A DNA stretch of 64,000 nucleotides from positions 110,417,845-110,481,844 of the forward strand of contig CM047805.1 of NCBI GenBank assembly GCA_026214975.1, written 5' to 3'. The notes beneath the pieces are model-generated. The model was not told where the DNA came from. It did not search any database and was given only the letters and a program-made list of their open reading frames with translations. Below, in pieces: positions 21,101 through 31,678 of the stretch (within the stretch, counting starts at the first letter, position 1; every line of letters starts with the position of its first letter). Both the position numbers and the translations under genes were made by a program. Origin of the DNA: Gentiana macrophylla. Its lineage: Eukaryota; Streptophyta; Magnoliopsida; Gentianales; Gentianaceae.

Positions 21101-23575
21101 ATAACATAACCATATTATTGCATTACCTTTCTCTGCAGTCGACTACTCTTAAGGAAAACATAATTTCTTCTTCCTGTTCAAATTCTCAGTTTGGTCTGTG
21201 AGGGTCTGTTTAAAAATGAGAGCTTTCGTATTAATTAAGTAATCAAATGAGAAATTTCAGTTATAATGTTGTTGGGCTTGCATTGGGTAGCACTTGAATA
21301 AAGTGGGTGTTGTGTATTGTGAGGAGAAAAGCAAGAGAAAAGTATTTTAATTTATTTACATCAGGAAAGTTATGAAAGAAATGGTGTGAATAAAGTGGAA
21401 TAACTCCTTTCAAAACACACCCTAAAATGGTTCATTTTGGTGTGGGTGGGTGGAATTTCATGTGTTCTTTTATTCATATCACCCTCAGATTGAGCATAGG
21501 CATTCATTTTTGAATAATACTGTGAAGTTTTTGTGCCCTATTGTACAGCTAATTTTCTTTGATTCGTTACTGGAATCAACGTTTACAATGAGAAATTGTG
21601 AAGTTGCTGGTCTTGTTTACTGTCTCTATTTTACAGCTTATTCAGTATTTAGAATTCCTTAGAGCATTTCTCTTATTCTTTGACAATACTCTATTGATCG
21701 ACAAATTTGTTTAACTGACCACAAAGCTGTTTTCAAAATCTATCCTGCCAAGAAAATAGCATGAAATTTGAGCACATCATGTTGGAGTTGTTGCCTTTTT
21801 CTTTTGCTTTATAATCTCGTTTGTTTTAGTCTCCTTTGCCTATATCTCTTTAAGAATTAAACTCTAACGTTCCACCTTCTTTACATTTTGGTGAACTTAA
21901 TTTTCCTCCTTTCAGGGGACACCAATGATGCTCATGGGGATGAATATGGCCATACTCGCTATGGGAATAACAACAGTTATGGACATGACAGTGCTCTTAA
22001 TCATTTCCAATGGAAACAAGTATGATTTGATATTTCATTGCCATGAGTAATTTTTCTTGTAGGAAGTACAACTAAAGGCATGAATTGTAATGTAAACAGT
22101 TGGAGGAAAAGAGGAAGGATCACCTCCGGTTTTTTCAGAAGTCATAAAGTTTCGCCATCACCATGCAGTCTTTGGGAGAGAGAATTTTATTGACCAGGTA
22201 ATATTTTTGGTGCTTTTTTTTTTTTGGTCTCTGATGTCATTTCTTGTGATAGCCTTGAGAGCAAGGCTCTCTACTCCTTTTGTTTGTCCACCTCTCTTTC
22301 TTTTTCTCTACTAAACCTCTTTAAGTGTAAAATGTCTGTGTCTTACCATACGGGTTCATTGTAGAGCTAATCTTGGGATTTGCTATATGGTGGATAGAGC
22401 CATGAGTTGATGATGATGATTTTGAGCTTTTCTTTAGCTGCTCTGCAAATGATATCCAATGAATATGAAATAATAAAATATATGCTTGATGCTTTTTGGA
22501 TTATTTCGCTGCTCTGCTAGTAAAGACCCTTGAATACGAGTTAAAACTGATGCTTCACGTCGTGGGGCATTGGTATTACCAGGGCAATTTATCACACACC
22601 ACTTTTTCATCCTCATGCATTTTGCCTTGGCAATACCAAATATTGCCTTGGCAATAATGCTAGCCCAACGTCGTGCTGTTCCTCAAAATGTTTGGTTGAT
22701 GAATGATGGGAACAGTATTTTATACTTTTTAAGTTATTTTCCTTGTATGTAGAGCGAGGTGACTTGGCACGAGGACAGCTGGGATAATCCTGAGAGCAAA
22801 TTCCTGGCGTTTACGTAAGGATTCTGAATTCCATTTATATTATTGGCGCTACCTAGAAGTCAGTATAGAATAGCATGTTCAATATAAAATATTATGATGG
22901 TCCGTTATACTATATTTCTAATATAGAGTATGGTAGATAAATCAGGCAGATTGAGATGGTTTTGGGAACAAAACTTGTCAAACTCATAGGAACTTTCTGC
23001 ACATTGTAGGCTTCATGATGAGAATAAGGAGGATATCTACTTGGCATTCAATGCACTTGAGTATTTCGTCGAAGTTCCATTACCATCTCCGCCTGATGGA
23101 AGACAGTGGTTCAGAGTGGTTAGTTATCTTATCTCATGTTAAGAGCATTTACATCACTCAACATATTCTTGATTCTCAGAACATTTATTTTTCTAATATA
23201 CAGAGTATCTATTTATATGAAATGCATTAGAATCTCTACCGCGCATATTTTGAAGAGATTCTACAAGTAGCGCAAAATAGAGATCTTGTATTTCATGGAT
23301 CTGATTTAAAGATTGTGGTGAGAATAATTTTTGCTGTGGATTTGTATATCTATTTTACAAACTTACATCCGAGTGACGTATCAATGCAAAAGTTGTAAAT
23401 GCATTTACTCTTCCTGATTCATGTAATGAATGTAATATTCTTTACCTTCATGATGGACACAGGTCGACACAAATTTGGAATCTCAGAAGATTTCGTGGTG
23501 GAAGGAGTTGGAGGCATTGGCATAACGTATAAGATGGCACCTTATTCCTCGATTCTTCTTAAAGCAAAACTATGA
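9160..23575 (+). CDS. ISA3: Isoamylase 3, chloroplastic (glucan/starch debranching enzyme), 23 exons, with six frameshifting deletions as sequenced
   Basis: Hydrolyses alpha-1,6 branches of short-branched glucans in plastids during starch breakdown. Exons: 9160-9272, 9369-9501, 9612-9775, 9989-10082, 11087-11322, 11456-11560, 12831-12934, 13503-13637, 13778-13864, 15079-15136, 15935-15998, 16356-16455, 17614-17714, 18215-18266, 18714-18776, 20143-20230, 20299-20371, 21005-21084, 21916-22019, 22100-22197, 22753-22814, 23010-23118, 23463-23575. All introns are GT-AG. About 780 residues once shifts are allowed for, as expected for ISA3. Order: serine/cysteine-rich transit-peptide-like N-terminus, CBM48 ([18 protein letters not shown]), then GH13 motifs DVVYNH (exon 9), GFRFDLA with the nucleophile Asp (exon 12), IAEPWD with the acid/base Glu (exon 13), FVIAH(DG) (exon 16). 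Deletions lie in exons 5, 7, 16, 19, 20 and 23. Exons 5, 7, 16, 19, 20 and 23 have lengths 236, 104, 88, 104, 98 and 113, each short by the number of bases needed for phase. Sequencing error is likelier than decay; a pseudogene is the alternative. Start chosen as first in-frame ATG. Confidence 0.95.
10083..11086. other. ISA3 intron 4
   Basis: About 1 kb of T-rich intron. No repeat or embedded gene recognised. Confidence 0.7.
11785..11940 (+). repeat. 5' LTR of the intronic TRIM
   Basis: 156 bases, about 85-90% similar by eye to 12508-12663, including the shared GTAATCCTGC.TCATTGATTA block near the 3' end. Confidence 0.8.
12508..12663 (+). repeat. 3' LTR of the intronic TRIM
   Basis: Partner of the repeat at 11785-11940; TG...CA termini. 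Confidence 0.8.
13865..15078. other. ISA3 intron 9 with CTACTC/CTTCTA microsatellite
   Basis: 1.2-kb intron. A pyrimidine-rich trinucleotide-type tract (variants of CCTACTTCTACTC) spans about 14645-14760 and produces spurious open frames on both strands. Nothing else recognised. Confidence 0.7.
15236..15464 (+). repeat. Solo-LTR-like block in ISA3 intron 10
   Basis: Starts TGTAGCATCAC and ends GGGGCCTAACA (TG...CA). Inside are a TATA box (TATAAAT, 15324-15330) and a polyadenylation signal (AATAAA, 15373-15378) spaced as in a U3-R-U5 LTR, then a pyrimidine-rich U5-like tract and GAAACCCTAG. No primer-binding site follows and no five-base duplication was found, so the call rests on internal layout only. 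Confidence 0.45.
16456..17613. other. ISA3 intron 12
   Basis: 1.16-kb intron, AT-rich, no embedded element recognised. Confidence 0.7.
19082..19106. repeat. (CT)n microsatellite in ISA3 intron 15
   Basis: Roughly nine CT units followed by CCCC. Confidence 0.85.
19700..19982. mobile_element. Stowaway-like MITE end in ISA3 intron 15
   Basis: The right end reads GGGACGGAGGGGGTA, the complement of the TACTCCCTCCGTCCC terminus found on many plant Stowaway/mariner MITEs, with TA at the boundary. The left end is uncertain; a C-rich segment near 19715-19730 could be a decayed partner terminus. The body is AT-rich and noncoding. Confidence 0.4.
21201..21423. mobile_element. MITE-like element in ISA3 intron 18
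   Basis: Imperfect terminal inverted repeats: AGGGTCTGTTTAAAA at the left and TTTCAAAACACACCCT at the right (complement AGGGTGTGTTTTGAAA). About 223 bases, A/T-rich, no coding capacity. Target duplication not evident, so superfamily is uncertain. Confidence 0.45.
22198..22752. other. ISA3 intron 20
   Basis: 555-base intron. Contains a 13-base direct repeat TTGCCTTGGCAAT at about 22621-22654; otherwise nothing recognised. Confidence 0.6.
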
Positions 23576-23740
23576 ATCTGCTTTGAGAACTGCTGCGATG
23601 CTTGCTTCATATGCCAAATGAAATGATATGATACGATGAAGCAGACAGAGGCTGAATAGTATATTATGTATTGTCGACAAGAAATAACAATGTTGGAATC
23701 AGAAGTTCGTAGTCTACGCACCACCAGAAAGCAACACCAG

Positions 23741-23746
23741 AATAAA
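23741..23746 (+). terminator. Probable polyadenylation signal of ISA3
   Basis: AATAAA lies about 166 bases after the TGA stop at 23573-23575, a plausible 3' UTR length for a plant gene. Other near-matches occur downstream. Confidence 0.4.
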
Positions 23747-24511
23747 GAGACGTCACTTCACGCCTTCCACTCTGATGATTCCTACATGGGGCTTCTTTGT
23801 TCTAGCTACTGATTGGATTTGACGTGGTTAGGTAAGTCGATTACTCCTAAACTAGCTTTATCAAAGTTTAACGTGTTGTTAATCTTCTCAGTCTTTTTTT
23901 ATTGTATGTTGCTTTTTATATCAACCATAAGATTCTTGAATCATCATGAAACTTGGGTTTTCTTGGCCATCATCAAAAGAAAAGAAACAAGAGATTAAAA
24001 AGATGGAAAATAAAGTTAATTTGTTTATGCCATTTTTCATTCTTTCATCCCCATTCTCATCCCAACTCTGTTTTTAGGGTTGTAATTTAAGGAATACCCT
24101 CTGTTTATAGTGTTTGCTAAAGAATCAAAATTTTCAAGTATATAAAAAGTATATCATTAAAATGCTTAAATAAGTGTTAAAATCGACTTAGGGTCTATGT
24201 AATGATGCTGAGAATGCGTGTAGCCGACTTAGGGTTTCTTTGGGCTATTTTGGGCCACCGCTGAGCGGTGGAAGAGCGGTCGTTGGGTTGGCAGATCCAA
24301 GCCCATTCTTTGCAGATCATCTCTTCTGGACCATTGTGTCCACTTTATACTCCTGGTTCGAATTCCTTCAGATTTAATTTTACTCTCAAAACCTCGACTT
24401 GATTCATTCTTTCGTCCTGCTTCTCTCGATCTTGACACTTCTTCCAACGCCTCACACAGTAGGCGCTACTCGTTCAGACGCCAAGCACTGCTCTTCCGAC
24501 CGCGCTTTTAG
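23747..24511. other. Spacer 3' of ISA3
   Basis: AT-rich to about 24180, then a more GC-rich stretch (24230-24510) with short self-complementary pieces such as CCGCTGAGCGG. No gene recognised. Confidence 0.5.
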
Positions 24512-25390
24512 TTAAATTGTTTTTTTTTAAAACATACTTATTGTTAGATATTTTTCATAAATAAATATTTTGGTTATCGTTTGCTATGAGTTGCCGTCTG
24601 CAATTAATGTTATCGCAACGAACGGGGTTCGACTCGCCCGGTCGTCGCGCGGTGGGTCGAGGGGCGCGTCCCCTTCAGCAGGGTCGAGGGGCGCCAAAAC
24701 CTAAATCAATGCATGCATCGCTTCATGAAGGATATGCATTTTCGTGATACACGCATTTTCGAACCGATATGTACTTACCATTTTGTGTAAGGGTTGCATG
24801 CTTTCATCCGGTCAAGAGTATACATCCATTCGTTTATAAGTCTTGCAACCTATAAAAAACATAAGTATGAAGACGAAAATCCATAAATTTGACAACATCA
24901 TTAGAAAACTTTGAGTGTTCTCGGGTTTGATTCAAACAAGTCATTTGTTTGAATCAAATGTATTTCTATCAGATCCTCGAAAGAGATTTTCATTTGATCC
25001 ATTAGTGACAAATCGTGTTGACAAAACATCTCTTAAAAGACAACGTTATTAACGTGTCTTGGAGTTTCTAATTCTCTGTCAAATCCTAAGTACTACATTT
25101 TTTCCAACACTTATCGCATTTTTAACATCCGTATATACAAAAAATTAATAAAACTTGTTTGTATATATCTATTTTTTTTGGGTCAAGTAAAATTTTTTAT
25201 TGAGGCCTTTATCAATTAGAATAAAAACAAATTTGGGCCTCTATCAAAAAGAAAATTAACATATTTTTTTAGGTTGGATCGGATTAAATCTACACGATTT
25301 TTTTTTTTTTTTAACGTATGCGATCTGGGCCCCGACAGACCGCCAAGACCCGGTCTCGAAGGCCTTAGGGAGGCCGGCCCTAGCCCTGCA
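24512..25390 (-). mobile_element. hAT-family element, reversed diverged copy
   Basis: Reverse-complement match, nearly end to end, to the complete copy at 54404-55302: shared blocks around 24525-24620, 24705-24960 and 24985-25320, and a right end AGGCCGGCCCTAG near 25371-25383. The outer end at about 24512 has lost its terminal repeat (GCGCTTTTAGTTAAATTG replaces GGCCTTTTAGTTGAATT). About 65 bases of GC-rich sequence are inserted near 24636-24704. No transposase reading frame; a non-autonomous and probably immobile copy. Confidence 0.85.
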
Positions 25391-26061
25391 CACCTAGTTA
25401 CACTGTTGAAACAGTAAGAGTGATATATGATGGTAATAAATAAAGCAGTCATGCTTGAATCGTTATGTTTAAATGCGATGTTGAGATTGATCATCTTCAT
25501 CATTTTGTCTATCTCTGGATTTGCCTTTAAAAAATTTATCGCACCACTTCTAGAGATTCTACGTCCAAGTCACTAATTCGAAATTACCTACAATCAAGGA
25601 GAGTGGCATTCCATCATACAGCTAAATGTAATCCAGCGCAATCATCACTTGTAAAGTTTCATTTTACTCTCAATTTGCCAATCTGTTCACATGCTCGCTG
25701 GCCTGCGCATTTTAAGGTCCACATGCATGTTTGGGAATTTCATTTTGTCTAATAATTTTCTGAAAAAATAAAAATCGAGTCACAATCCAAAGGGACTCGG
25801 TCTAGCCAAGAACTTCGTGGAGGATGTATATTAACTTCACCCGCCCACAAATAATATTCAAGTAAAGTTATGATTTCAAGAGTAAAAAAGATTTTTATAT
25901 AATGAAAAAAAAAGGTTTTTATAAACACCCATATTTCTAACGCAATGAATATTACTTTTTTCTTATGGAAATGGTAGCATATATATTAATAAACGCACGC
26001 ACACTTTTTTATCTCACTGGATCTCTGAGTCCTGAGACCTCAAAGACCACTTTTAATCAAT
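25391..26061. other. AT-rich spacer
   Basis: No gene, repeat boundary or motif that I can support. Confidence 0.5.
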
Positions 26062-26333
26062 CAGTGGTGGGCCAGAAATTTTTCCATGCAAAATAAATTA
26101 AAAAAAAAAATGAGAAAAAAAAAGCACCACCAAGATTCAAACCTATGACCTAAGGATATATAACAAAAAAAGCTTCTAGCAGGGTGAAATTTAAATGGAT
26201 AATTACACTAAATATTATGCAAATAATATACATACACCGATTTAATATTACTAGAGGGGTATATTAGTAACTTCGTTCGGAAATTTAAGTGGGGTCCATA
26301 CACCCCACCCCTATAAGGCTGGGTCCGCCCCTG
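26062..26333. mobile_element. hAT-like MITE, 272 bp
   Basis: Left terminus CAGTGGTGGGCCAG and right terminus CTGGGTCCGCCCCTG (complement CAGGGGCGGACCCAG) are the imperfect inverted repeats typical of plant hAT MITEs. Flanking eight bases are TAATCAAT and GGGTCAAT, sharing the last five, as expected for a decayed 8-bp duplication. A tRNA B-box-like segment (minus strand GGTTTGAATCTTGG) lies inside. Confidence 0.7.
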
Positions 26334-26504
26334 GGGTCAATGCCTCGTTGGCTTTAGTGCTTAACACGATGAATTACTTCATAACAATATTTCATCAAAC
26401 ACGTGAAGCCATCTCCTTATCCGATTTTTGTGTCATTTAATTTTTTATTTTTATTTTATTTTTTTATGTTTGGTCTTTGAAACAGATCAGTTTCGAAACG
26501 GTAT

Positions 26505-27456
26505 CAATATTATTCCCACCGTCCCATTATATTCGTCTCGTTTGACTTTTCACACCGATTAAGAAATTGTAGTTAATGTTTTGAATGCCATTAAATTAAA
26601 CGATTTATCATTCTTACATTGATGCCCTTTACGTAGTTGTTGTATCCCACTCAAAAAAGAAAAGTAGTTGTTGTATCATTTAATGCTACACATTTTTTAA
26701 TGCAAATATTGTAAAGATGAAATGCATTTGAAATTTTTTAACAATAAATGCACTGTTGGAGAAATTTGAATTAAAATTAATTCTAAAATTACGGAGGATC
26801 ACGCTCGATTGGTAAAAGTTACAAATTCGTAAGATGTTGTATCCTTTCGGTTAAAGGTTGCACATGTTCGGAATCATTTTTGAAAGGATGCAACCGGTAA
26901 TAAATGACATCCTTACTACTATAAATTCCATCCTTTTGTGAATGAAAAAAACCACAGATTTTTTGCACTTTTGCACACCAAAATTCTGCCAAAATAAAAA
27001 GCATTTTTTTGAATAAACATTTGCACTAAGTCAGAGGTATTCAAGGCCGGATCAGTTCATTTCTTTGTGCTCACATCTAAGTGCAAAAGACTAGAACAAG
27101 GAAGACTATTGTATCTTGGGAGACATCTTGCCATATCCATGTGCACATAGTCGGGGCAATAATGTCTTAAGGACAACGTTTCTACGTGCCTCAGTCTGAA
27201 TAAGTTTCGCATTTACTTTCTCTTTACGCAATTTATTTAGAATGTGTGGCGATAATTTTATGTGAATAAAATGTTCGTTCTATGTGTTCACCATGCCTGC
27301 AATCTACTTCTAAAATTTTATGTTACTCGTTTTTCAGAAAAATTAGCAAACCGGTACTATACTACTAATATTCTGACAATGCACAAAGTGGACACTTATT
27401 TTGGGACAAACCAAAAAGGAAACGTGGACAAATAAAATGAAACGGAAGGAGTATAT
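26505..27456. mobile_element. Stowaway-like element, ~950 bp
   Basis: Left end TATTATTCCCACCGTCCCA and right end (minus strand) TATACTCCTTCCGTTTCATT resemble the CTCCCTCCGTCCCA termini of plant Stowaway/mariner MITEs, in inverted orientation. The interior is AT-rich with no transposase. At 950 bases it is long for a MITE, so it could be two elements or one with an insertion. Confidence 0.45.
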
Positions 27457-28499
27457 AACGGGTAATTCTTCCATAGTCACTCCATTTCCATCGTAGACAC
27501 ATGTGGATGATTCTGGATCACACAGTTTGAATTTGAGTTGAAATCGTGCATCCAGATTCATCCATATGAATTACTCATCAAATGGAGTCACCATAGAACA
27601 ACTTCCCATATATAACTCGTCAGACACAAATGATCATATGTATTGGTTCACCTTATAAACATCACTAGTGAACGTGAGCCGTGCAAGGCACGGAGGGACC
27701 AACATAAATCGTTACCAACGATAATATCAATGAATAGATCCCAACGTGAAATAAATTACGTACGTAAGCTTAAACCGTAACAAATTCAAGGCACAAGACA
27801 GAGAGAGCAAGAGAAATATATCACATTTTCTCCAAGAGGTAGCTCTTTCTTAGAGGCGTGAAGATTGTGAATCACCTCTCTTCCAAATTTCTATCGTGAG
27901 TTTCCATCTACAAAATAAACTACAATATGATGTATCGGAGAACAATGTCATAAAAGTCGATCACTTTAGCTTCTTGACTTTACGCAAATGAAACATTATA
28001 GAAAAACAATAAGCGGACCATAACTACACGGTCAAATCTCCCGAGACGCTTTAGCTTCCAGATCATTAATATCTTGAAAATGTGTTTCACTCATTTTCTA
28101 TACGACATTTCTCTTTCTTATCATTAATGAATACGCCAATGATCTCGTGTTCATTAATTTGGTAGAAAAAACACGTGTCAAACGGTCTCAAAATATAAAA
28201 AGTGATTTGGTATTCCAACGTCAATTTTAGTGACGTTAAATCACGCAAATGACCGTCGGTTCCACCGACGTTATGTTGTTCAAAGTAATAAAAATATTTA
28301 ATGTGGTGTCCATGTGATTACATCACACCTTCTTGGCGCGAATATTTGTTTGCCCTTATTTTTTTTGTATTTTATAGCTAAACTTGACTCATCTTCCATC
28401 GTACACTACACAGTAGAACTTCAAAACCGTCGGTCTTTCCTTTTTTTTTCCCTTTTCTTCACAAACTACCAACGGTACACGTTTAATAAAAAAAGTACA
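27457..28499. other. Spacer with short palindromes
   Basis: Contains CCGTGCAAGGCACGG at about 27688-27702, a hairpin-type motif often found at transposon ends, and two small adjacent palindromes at about 28218-28272 (AACGTCA...TGACGTT and CGTCGGT...ACCGACG). No gene recognised. Confidence 0.45.
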
Positions 28500-29215
28500 C
28501 GGTATTATTCAATTGTTGTGCCGAAATCAAATCGAAAATTTTTGGTTGATTGAAATTTAAAATTAAATCCGCACTGTCAGTTGGAGTTAATAAAAATAAA
28601 CCGTATCGAAACATACACTTTTGGTTCGGTTTATGTAACGGATAGTCGAACAAAAAATTTCGGTTTCTATATAACGCTAACCGAAATTCCGGTTTTTACC
28701 GAGGGGAGAAAAAACCGCTGTTAAAAAAGGGAAAAAAATGAATCGAAACGTTACTCGTTTGGTTTGCTTTACGTAACGGAGAGGCGAAAAAAAAATTCGG
28801 TTCATATATAACCTTAACCGAAGGAAAAAAAAGCATTTGATAAAAAAAAATACTCGGTTTTATTCAATTGTTGTGTTGAAATCGAATCAAAATCAAAAAT
28901 TTTCGGTTGAGTGAAATTAAAAGCGAATCCATGACCATCGATTGGAGGTACTAAAATAAACCCGTATCGAAATATACACTTTGTTATGTATAATATTCAA
29001 TTGTTGTGTCGAAATCGAATCGAGAAATCAAAAATTTTCGGTTGATTGAAATTGAAATTTAAAAGCGAATCCATGACTGCTGTTGGATGATTAAAAAAGA
29101 ACCGTATCGAAATATACAATTTGATTCGATTTAAGTAATGAATAGTCGGAAAGATAAATCGATTTATATATAACGATAATAGAAATTCTGGTTTTTAACG
29201 AATGAAAAAAGAAAA
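28500..29215. repeat. Diverged tandem array with ATTCAATTGTTGTG units
   Basis: Three copies begin near 28505, 28860 and 28992 with TATTCAATTGTTGTG, then GAAATCGAATC, AAAATTTTCGGTTGA.TGAAAT, and later ACCGTATCGAAA.ATACA. Copies 1 and 3 also carry the TTCGGTTTATGTAACGGATAG-type tail. No coding potential; probably part of a decayed transposon. Confidence 0.75.
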
Positions 29216-30130
29216 AAACAAACCTACTGTATTTAAAATTTAAAAAAAAAATGTGTGTGCGTGTCGCACAGGAGTGCAGCCACGCTATTATAAGGCAAAG
29301 TCCCTTAACACCTTATAGATATAAGATAAGATAAGAAGAGAGGGATGGACGATGCGATCGTCGCCGTTGGAGCTGATTTATTGAATCTGTCTTGGCGTGT
29401 GTATAAAAAAGCTATTTTTGCCTTATACACACGCCATGTCATGATCCGACAACTAAGTTTTAATGAAGACTCAATGATCTAATCACCCGAAGAGAAGATA
29501 CAAAGTATTCCCACCTACACCGCGTTATTCAAACGTCAAAGAGTAATTGGTGACAACAATTTACAGAGGACTATTCTTTACCTTCAATTATGGTCCACCG
29601 TGTTGACAGTTATCAGTGATTTTAAAATTCGTTTCTCTTAAAAATAAAATAAAATATATATATTCAGTTCTCTGAATTACTAATATTTTGTGTTAAAAAA
29701 AAGAAAAAATATTTTATTCTATTATTCATACATCTAATCTAACGACATGAGAAAAATTTTATCCTGGTGACTTCTCTCTTGTGAATCTATCTACGCAAGG
29801 CGTCTGACCCACATGATTTTTTTCGCATAGGCGATTGTGTATTCCACTCGAGCCCATGGTCCCGATCATCCTCGCCACATGCGCCTCACTCTTAAGAAGT
29901 CCTCTGATGAAACTGCCACCACATGAATGCACTCCATTGTGTGAATGTTTAATTGTTTATAAAGTACTCATGTTTACGTTTGGATCTAATGAAAATTATA
30001 TCTGTCATTAGCTGTCTTTCAATCATTAGCTAACAGCTCTAATTTGCCCATCTTTTTTCTTTTCTTTTCTTTTCTTTTCCTTTCTTTTTCTAGATAGGCT
30101 GAAAACGAAACGAATAGGGAATTTCGTTGC
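29216..30130. other. Spacer upstream of the AGP gene, with a perfect hairpin
   Basis: Noncoding. A perfect 13-bp-arm inverted repeat GGCGTGTGTATAA...TTATACACACGCC spans 29394-29435 around a 16-base loop. A (TTTTC)n pyrimidine tract at 30051-30091 sits in the probable AGP promoter. Confidence 0.6.
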
Positions 30131-30151
30131 GCAAATGTTAAGCCATCCCCC

Positions 30152-30158
30152 TATAAAT
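30152..30158 (+). promoter_or_regulatory. TATA box of the AGP gene
   Basis: TATAAAT in the context CCCCTATAAATACTC, 134-140 bases upstream of the ATG at 30292. A start about 30 bases downstream would give a leader of about 105 bases. Confidence 0.65.
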
Positions 30159-30291
30159 ACTCACCGCTTTCCATACTCTTCTTCCAACCTGCTATTTAGT
30201 TTAAATATTTTCCCCTCTAAATATTTTCATATATACAGCATTCTTTGTATATTTCTACCTGTCGATTTGCAATTTCAGAGTAACATATATA

Positions 30292-30675
30292 ATGGCTTAC
30301 ACGAGAATTATATTGTCTTTTATGCTGGTTTTGGCAATCGGATCGGCGATAGGACAATCGCCGGCGGCATCTCCTAAATCTTCGCCGGTGGCAGCACCTA
30401 TTCCGTCGCCTCCTACTATAACAGTTCCTGTTCCTACTTCATCACCGACTATATCACCGGCTGCTTCTTCTCCCAAATCATCTCCGCCATCTCCTACAAC
30501 AGCAACTGCACCGGCTACCGTTCCTGCCGCAAATTCTCCTTCCATCGCCGCTGGTCCGGACGGCGGTGCAGCTCCTCCCACCGATGCTCCTGGTAATGGT
30601 GGTGCTTTGAACAAAGTCGGTCTGGCTGGATCCGTTGGTATAGCAGTCTTTGCTGCGGCAGCGTTATTGATCTAA
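30292..30675 (+). CDS. Classical arabinogalactan protein (GPI-anchored), single exon
   Basis: 127-residue proline-rich cell-surface proteoglycan backbone. Residues 1-21 (MAYTRIILSFMLVLAIGSAIG) form a signal peptide. Residues about 22-100 are rich in Pro, Ala, Ser and Thr with many AP, SP and TP pairs, where prolines are hydroxylated and carry arabinogalactan. A glycine/asparagine-rich turn (PGNGGALNK) precedes a C-terminal hydrophobic tail (GLAGSVGIAVFAAAALLI), the signal for a GPI anchor. Length fits small classical AGPs. The frame is intact and has no introns. The upstream ATG at 30135 reads another frame and is not the start. Expected at the plasma membrane and cell wall, in growth or reproduction; the specific role cannot be read from sequence. 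Confidence 0.92.
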   Translation: MAYTRIILSFMLVLAIGSAIGQSPAASPKSSPVAAPIPSPPTITVPVPTSSPTISPAASSPKSSPPSPTTATAPATVPAANSPSIAAGPDGGAAPPTDAPGNGGALNKVGLAGSVGIAVFAAAALLI

Positions 30676-31106
30676 TTGTTGTTTTTCGTCTCTTTTTACA
30701 TTCTTTATATTTGTTGATATAATTTTATTTATATTTCTGTTCATACCAATTGTATTAACACACCGGTGGTGTTATGAGTTTTACTTACGAATTCCTGTGG
30801 GTATCTTTATTATATAAATTTTGATTATGCAATTCAATTTTTTTTTTATTTGCGTATGCAGTTATTTTCCCTATATATTTTACCCTTTGCAAAAAGTTTA
30901 ACAACACAACTATTATAACTAACAATAAAGAAGTAAATTAAAAAATAAAATAAAGAAGTAAGGAGTATTGTCAATAAAGAATACATTCCTGATTACGACT
31001 ACATTTTTCCATTAATGTTTTTTTTATTTTTTATTATTTTTTTTTCCATTAATGTTATCATTAAATAATGAGGATATGGTAGTGTGTCTCGACAATAAAG
31101 AATTAA
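30676..31106. other. AGP 3' flank
   Basis: AT-rich 3' untranslated and intergenic sequence. No unambiguous polyadenylation signal or gene. Confidence 0.5.
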
Positions 31107-31419
31107 GGCTCCGTTTATTTTGGGTTGAAATTTTTTTATAGATAAAGTGATTGAAGTAATGATTAGAAAGTTAATGGGGTAAAATAAAGTAGAATAATGA
31201 TTAGTGTAGATTATGAAATGATTAATGAAATAAAGTAGAATAATGAATAAAATAATGGTAAAAAGATAATAAAGTTGATAAAGTGAAATGATGAGAGATG
31301 ATTTAAATTTTTTTTATATTTGTAGTCGAAGAATTGATTGGTGGGAGAATTGTAAGAAATGATGGTGATGTGATGTAAAAAAAACTCTCAAAAAAACTCT
31401 CTTCAAAACAAACAAGGGC
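31107..31419. mobile_element. Harbinger/Tourist-like MITE, 313 bp
   Basis: Left end GGCTCCGTTTATTTT and right end AAAACAAACAAGGGC (complement GCCCTTGTTTGTTTT) form imperfect terminal inverted repeats of the GGGCCTGTTTGTTT type. Both flanks carry TAA (31104-31106 and 31420-31422), the three-base duplication of PIF/Harbinger elements. Interior noncoding and A/T-rich. Confidence 0.65.
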
Positions 31420-31500
31420 TAAGCAATTTTACTAAATAACATAGAGATACAACTGCAAGTCTGCAATAAGTAAACTTCGCACAAGAAAGCAACCCAAAAC

Positions 31501-31678
31501 CAAGGGCGGAGACAGGATTTTGATCTTGGAAGAATTAACAGACTATATCGAGTTCGTCGGGTGAGCTGAATTAAGAATATTTTATGGATCTAATTAGACT
31601 ACATAGATTTTATAGTGTAATATTTTTTTTTACGGATGGGCTTAGCCCACCTTTGTCTAACTACTAGATCCGCCTTTG
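31501..31678. mobile_element. hAT-like MITE, 178 bp, with perfect 8-bp target duplication
   Basis: Left terminus CAAGGGCGGAGACAGG and right terminus CTAGATCCGCCTTTG (complement CAAAGGCGGATCTAG) are imperfect inverted repeats of hAT type. The eight bases on each side, CCCAAAAC at 31493-31500 and 31679-31686, are identical. No coding capacity. Confidence 0.85.

Noticed and set aside
9160..23575. Isoamylase 1 or 2 instead of isoamylase 3
   Set aside because: The N-terminal CBM48 stretch, the [20 protein letters not shown] block and the overall length match the ISA3 type as I know it, and the catalytic residues lost in ISA2 are present apart from the two-base lesion.
30297..30614. Glycine-rich frame opposite the AGP gene
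   Set aside because: It is the antisense shadow of the proline/alanine-rich AGP codons.
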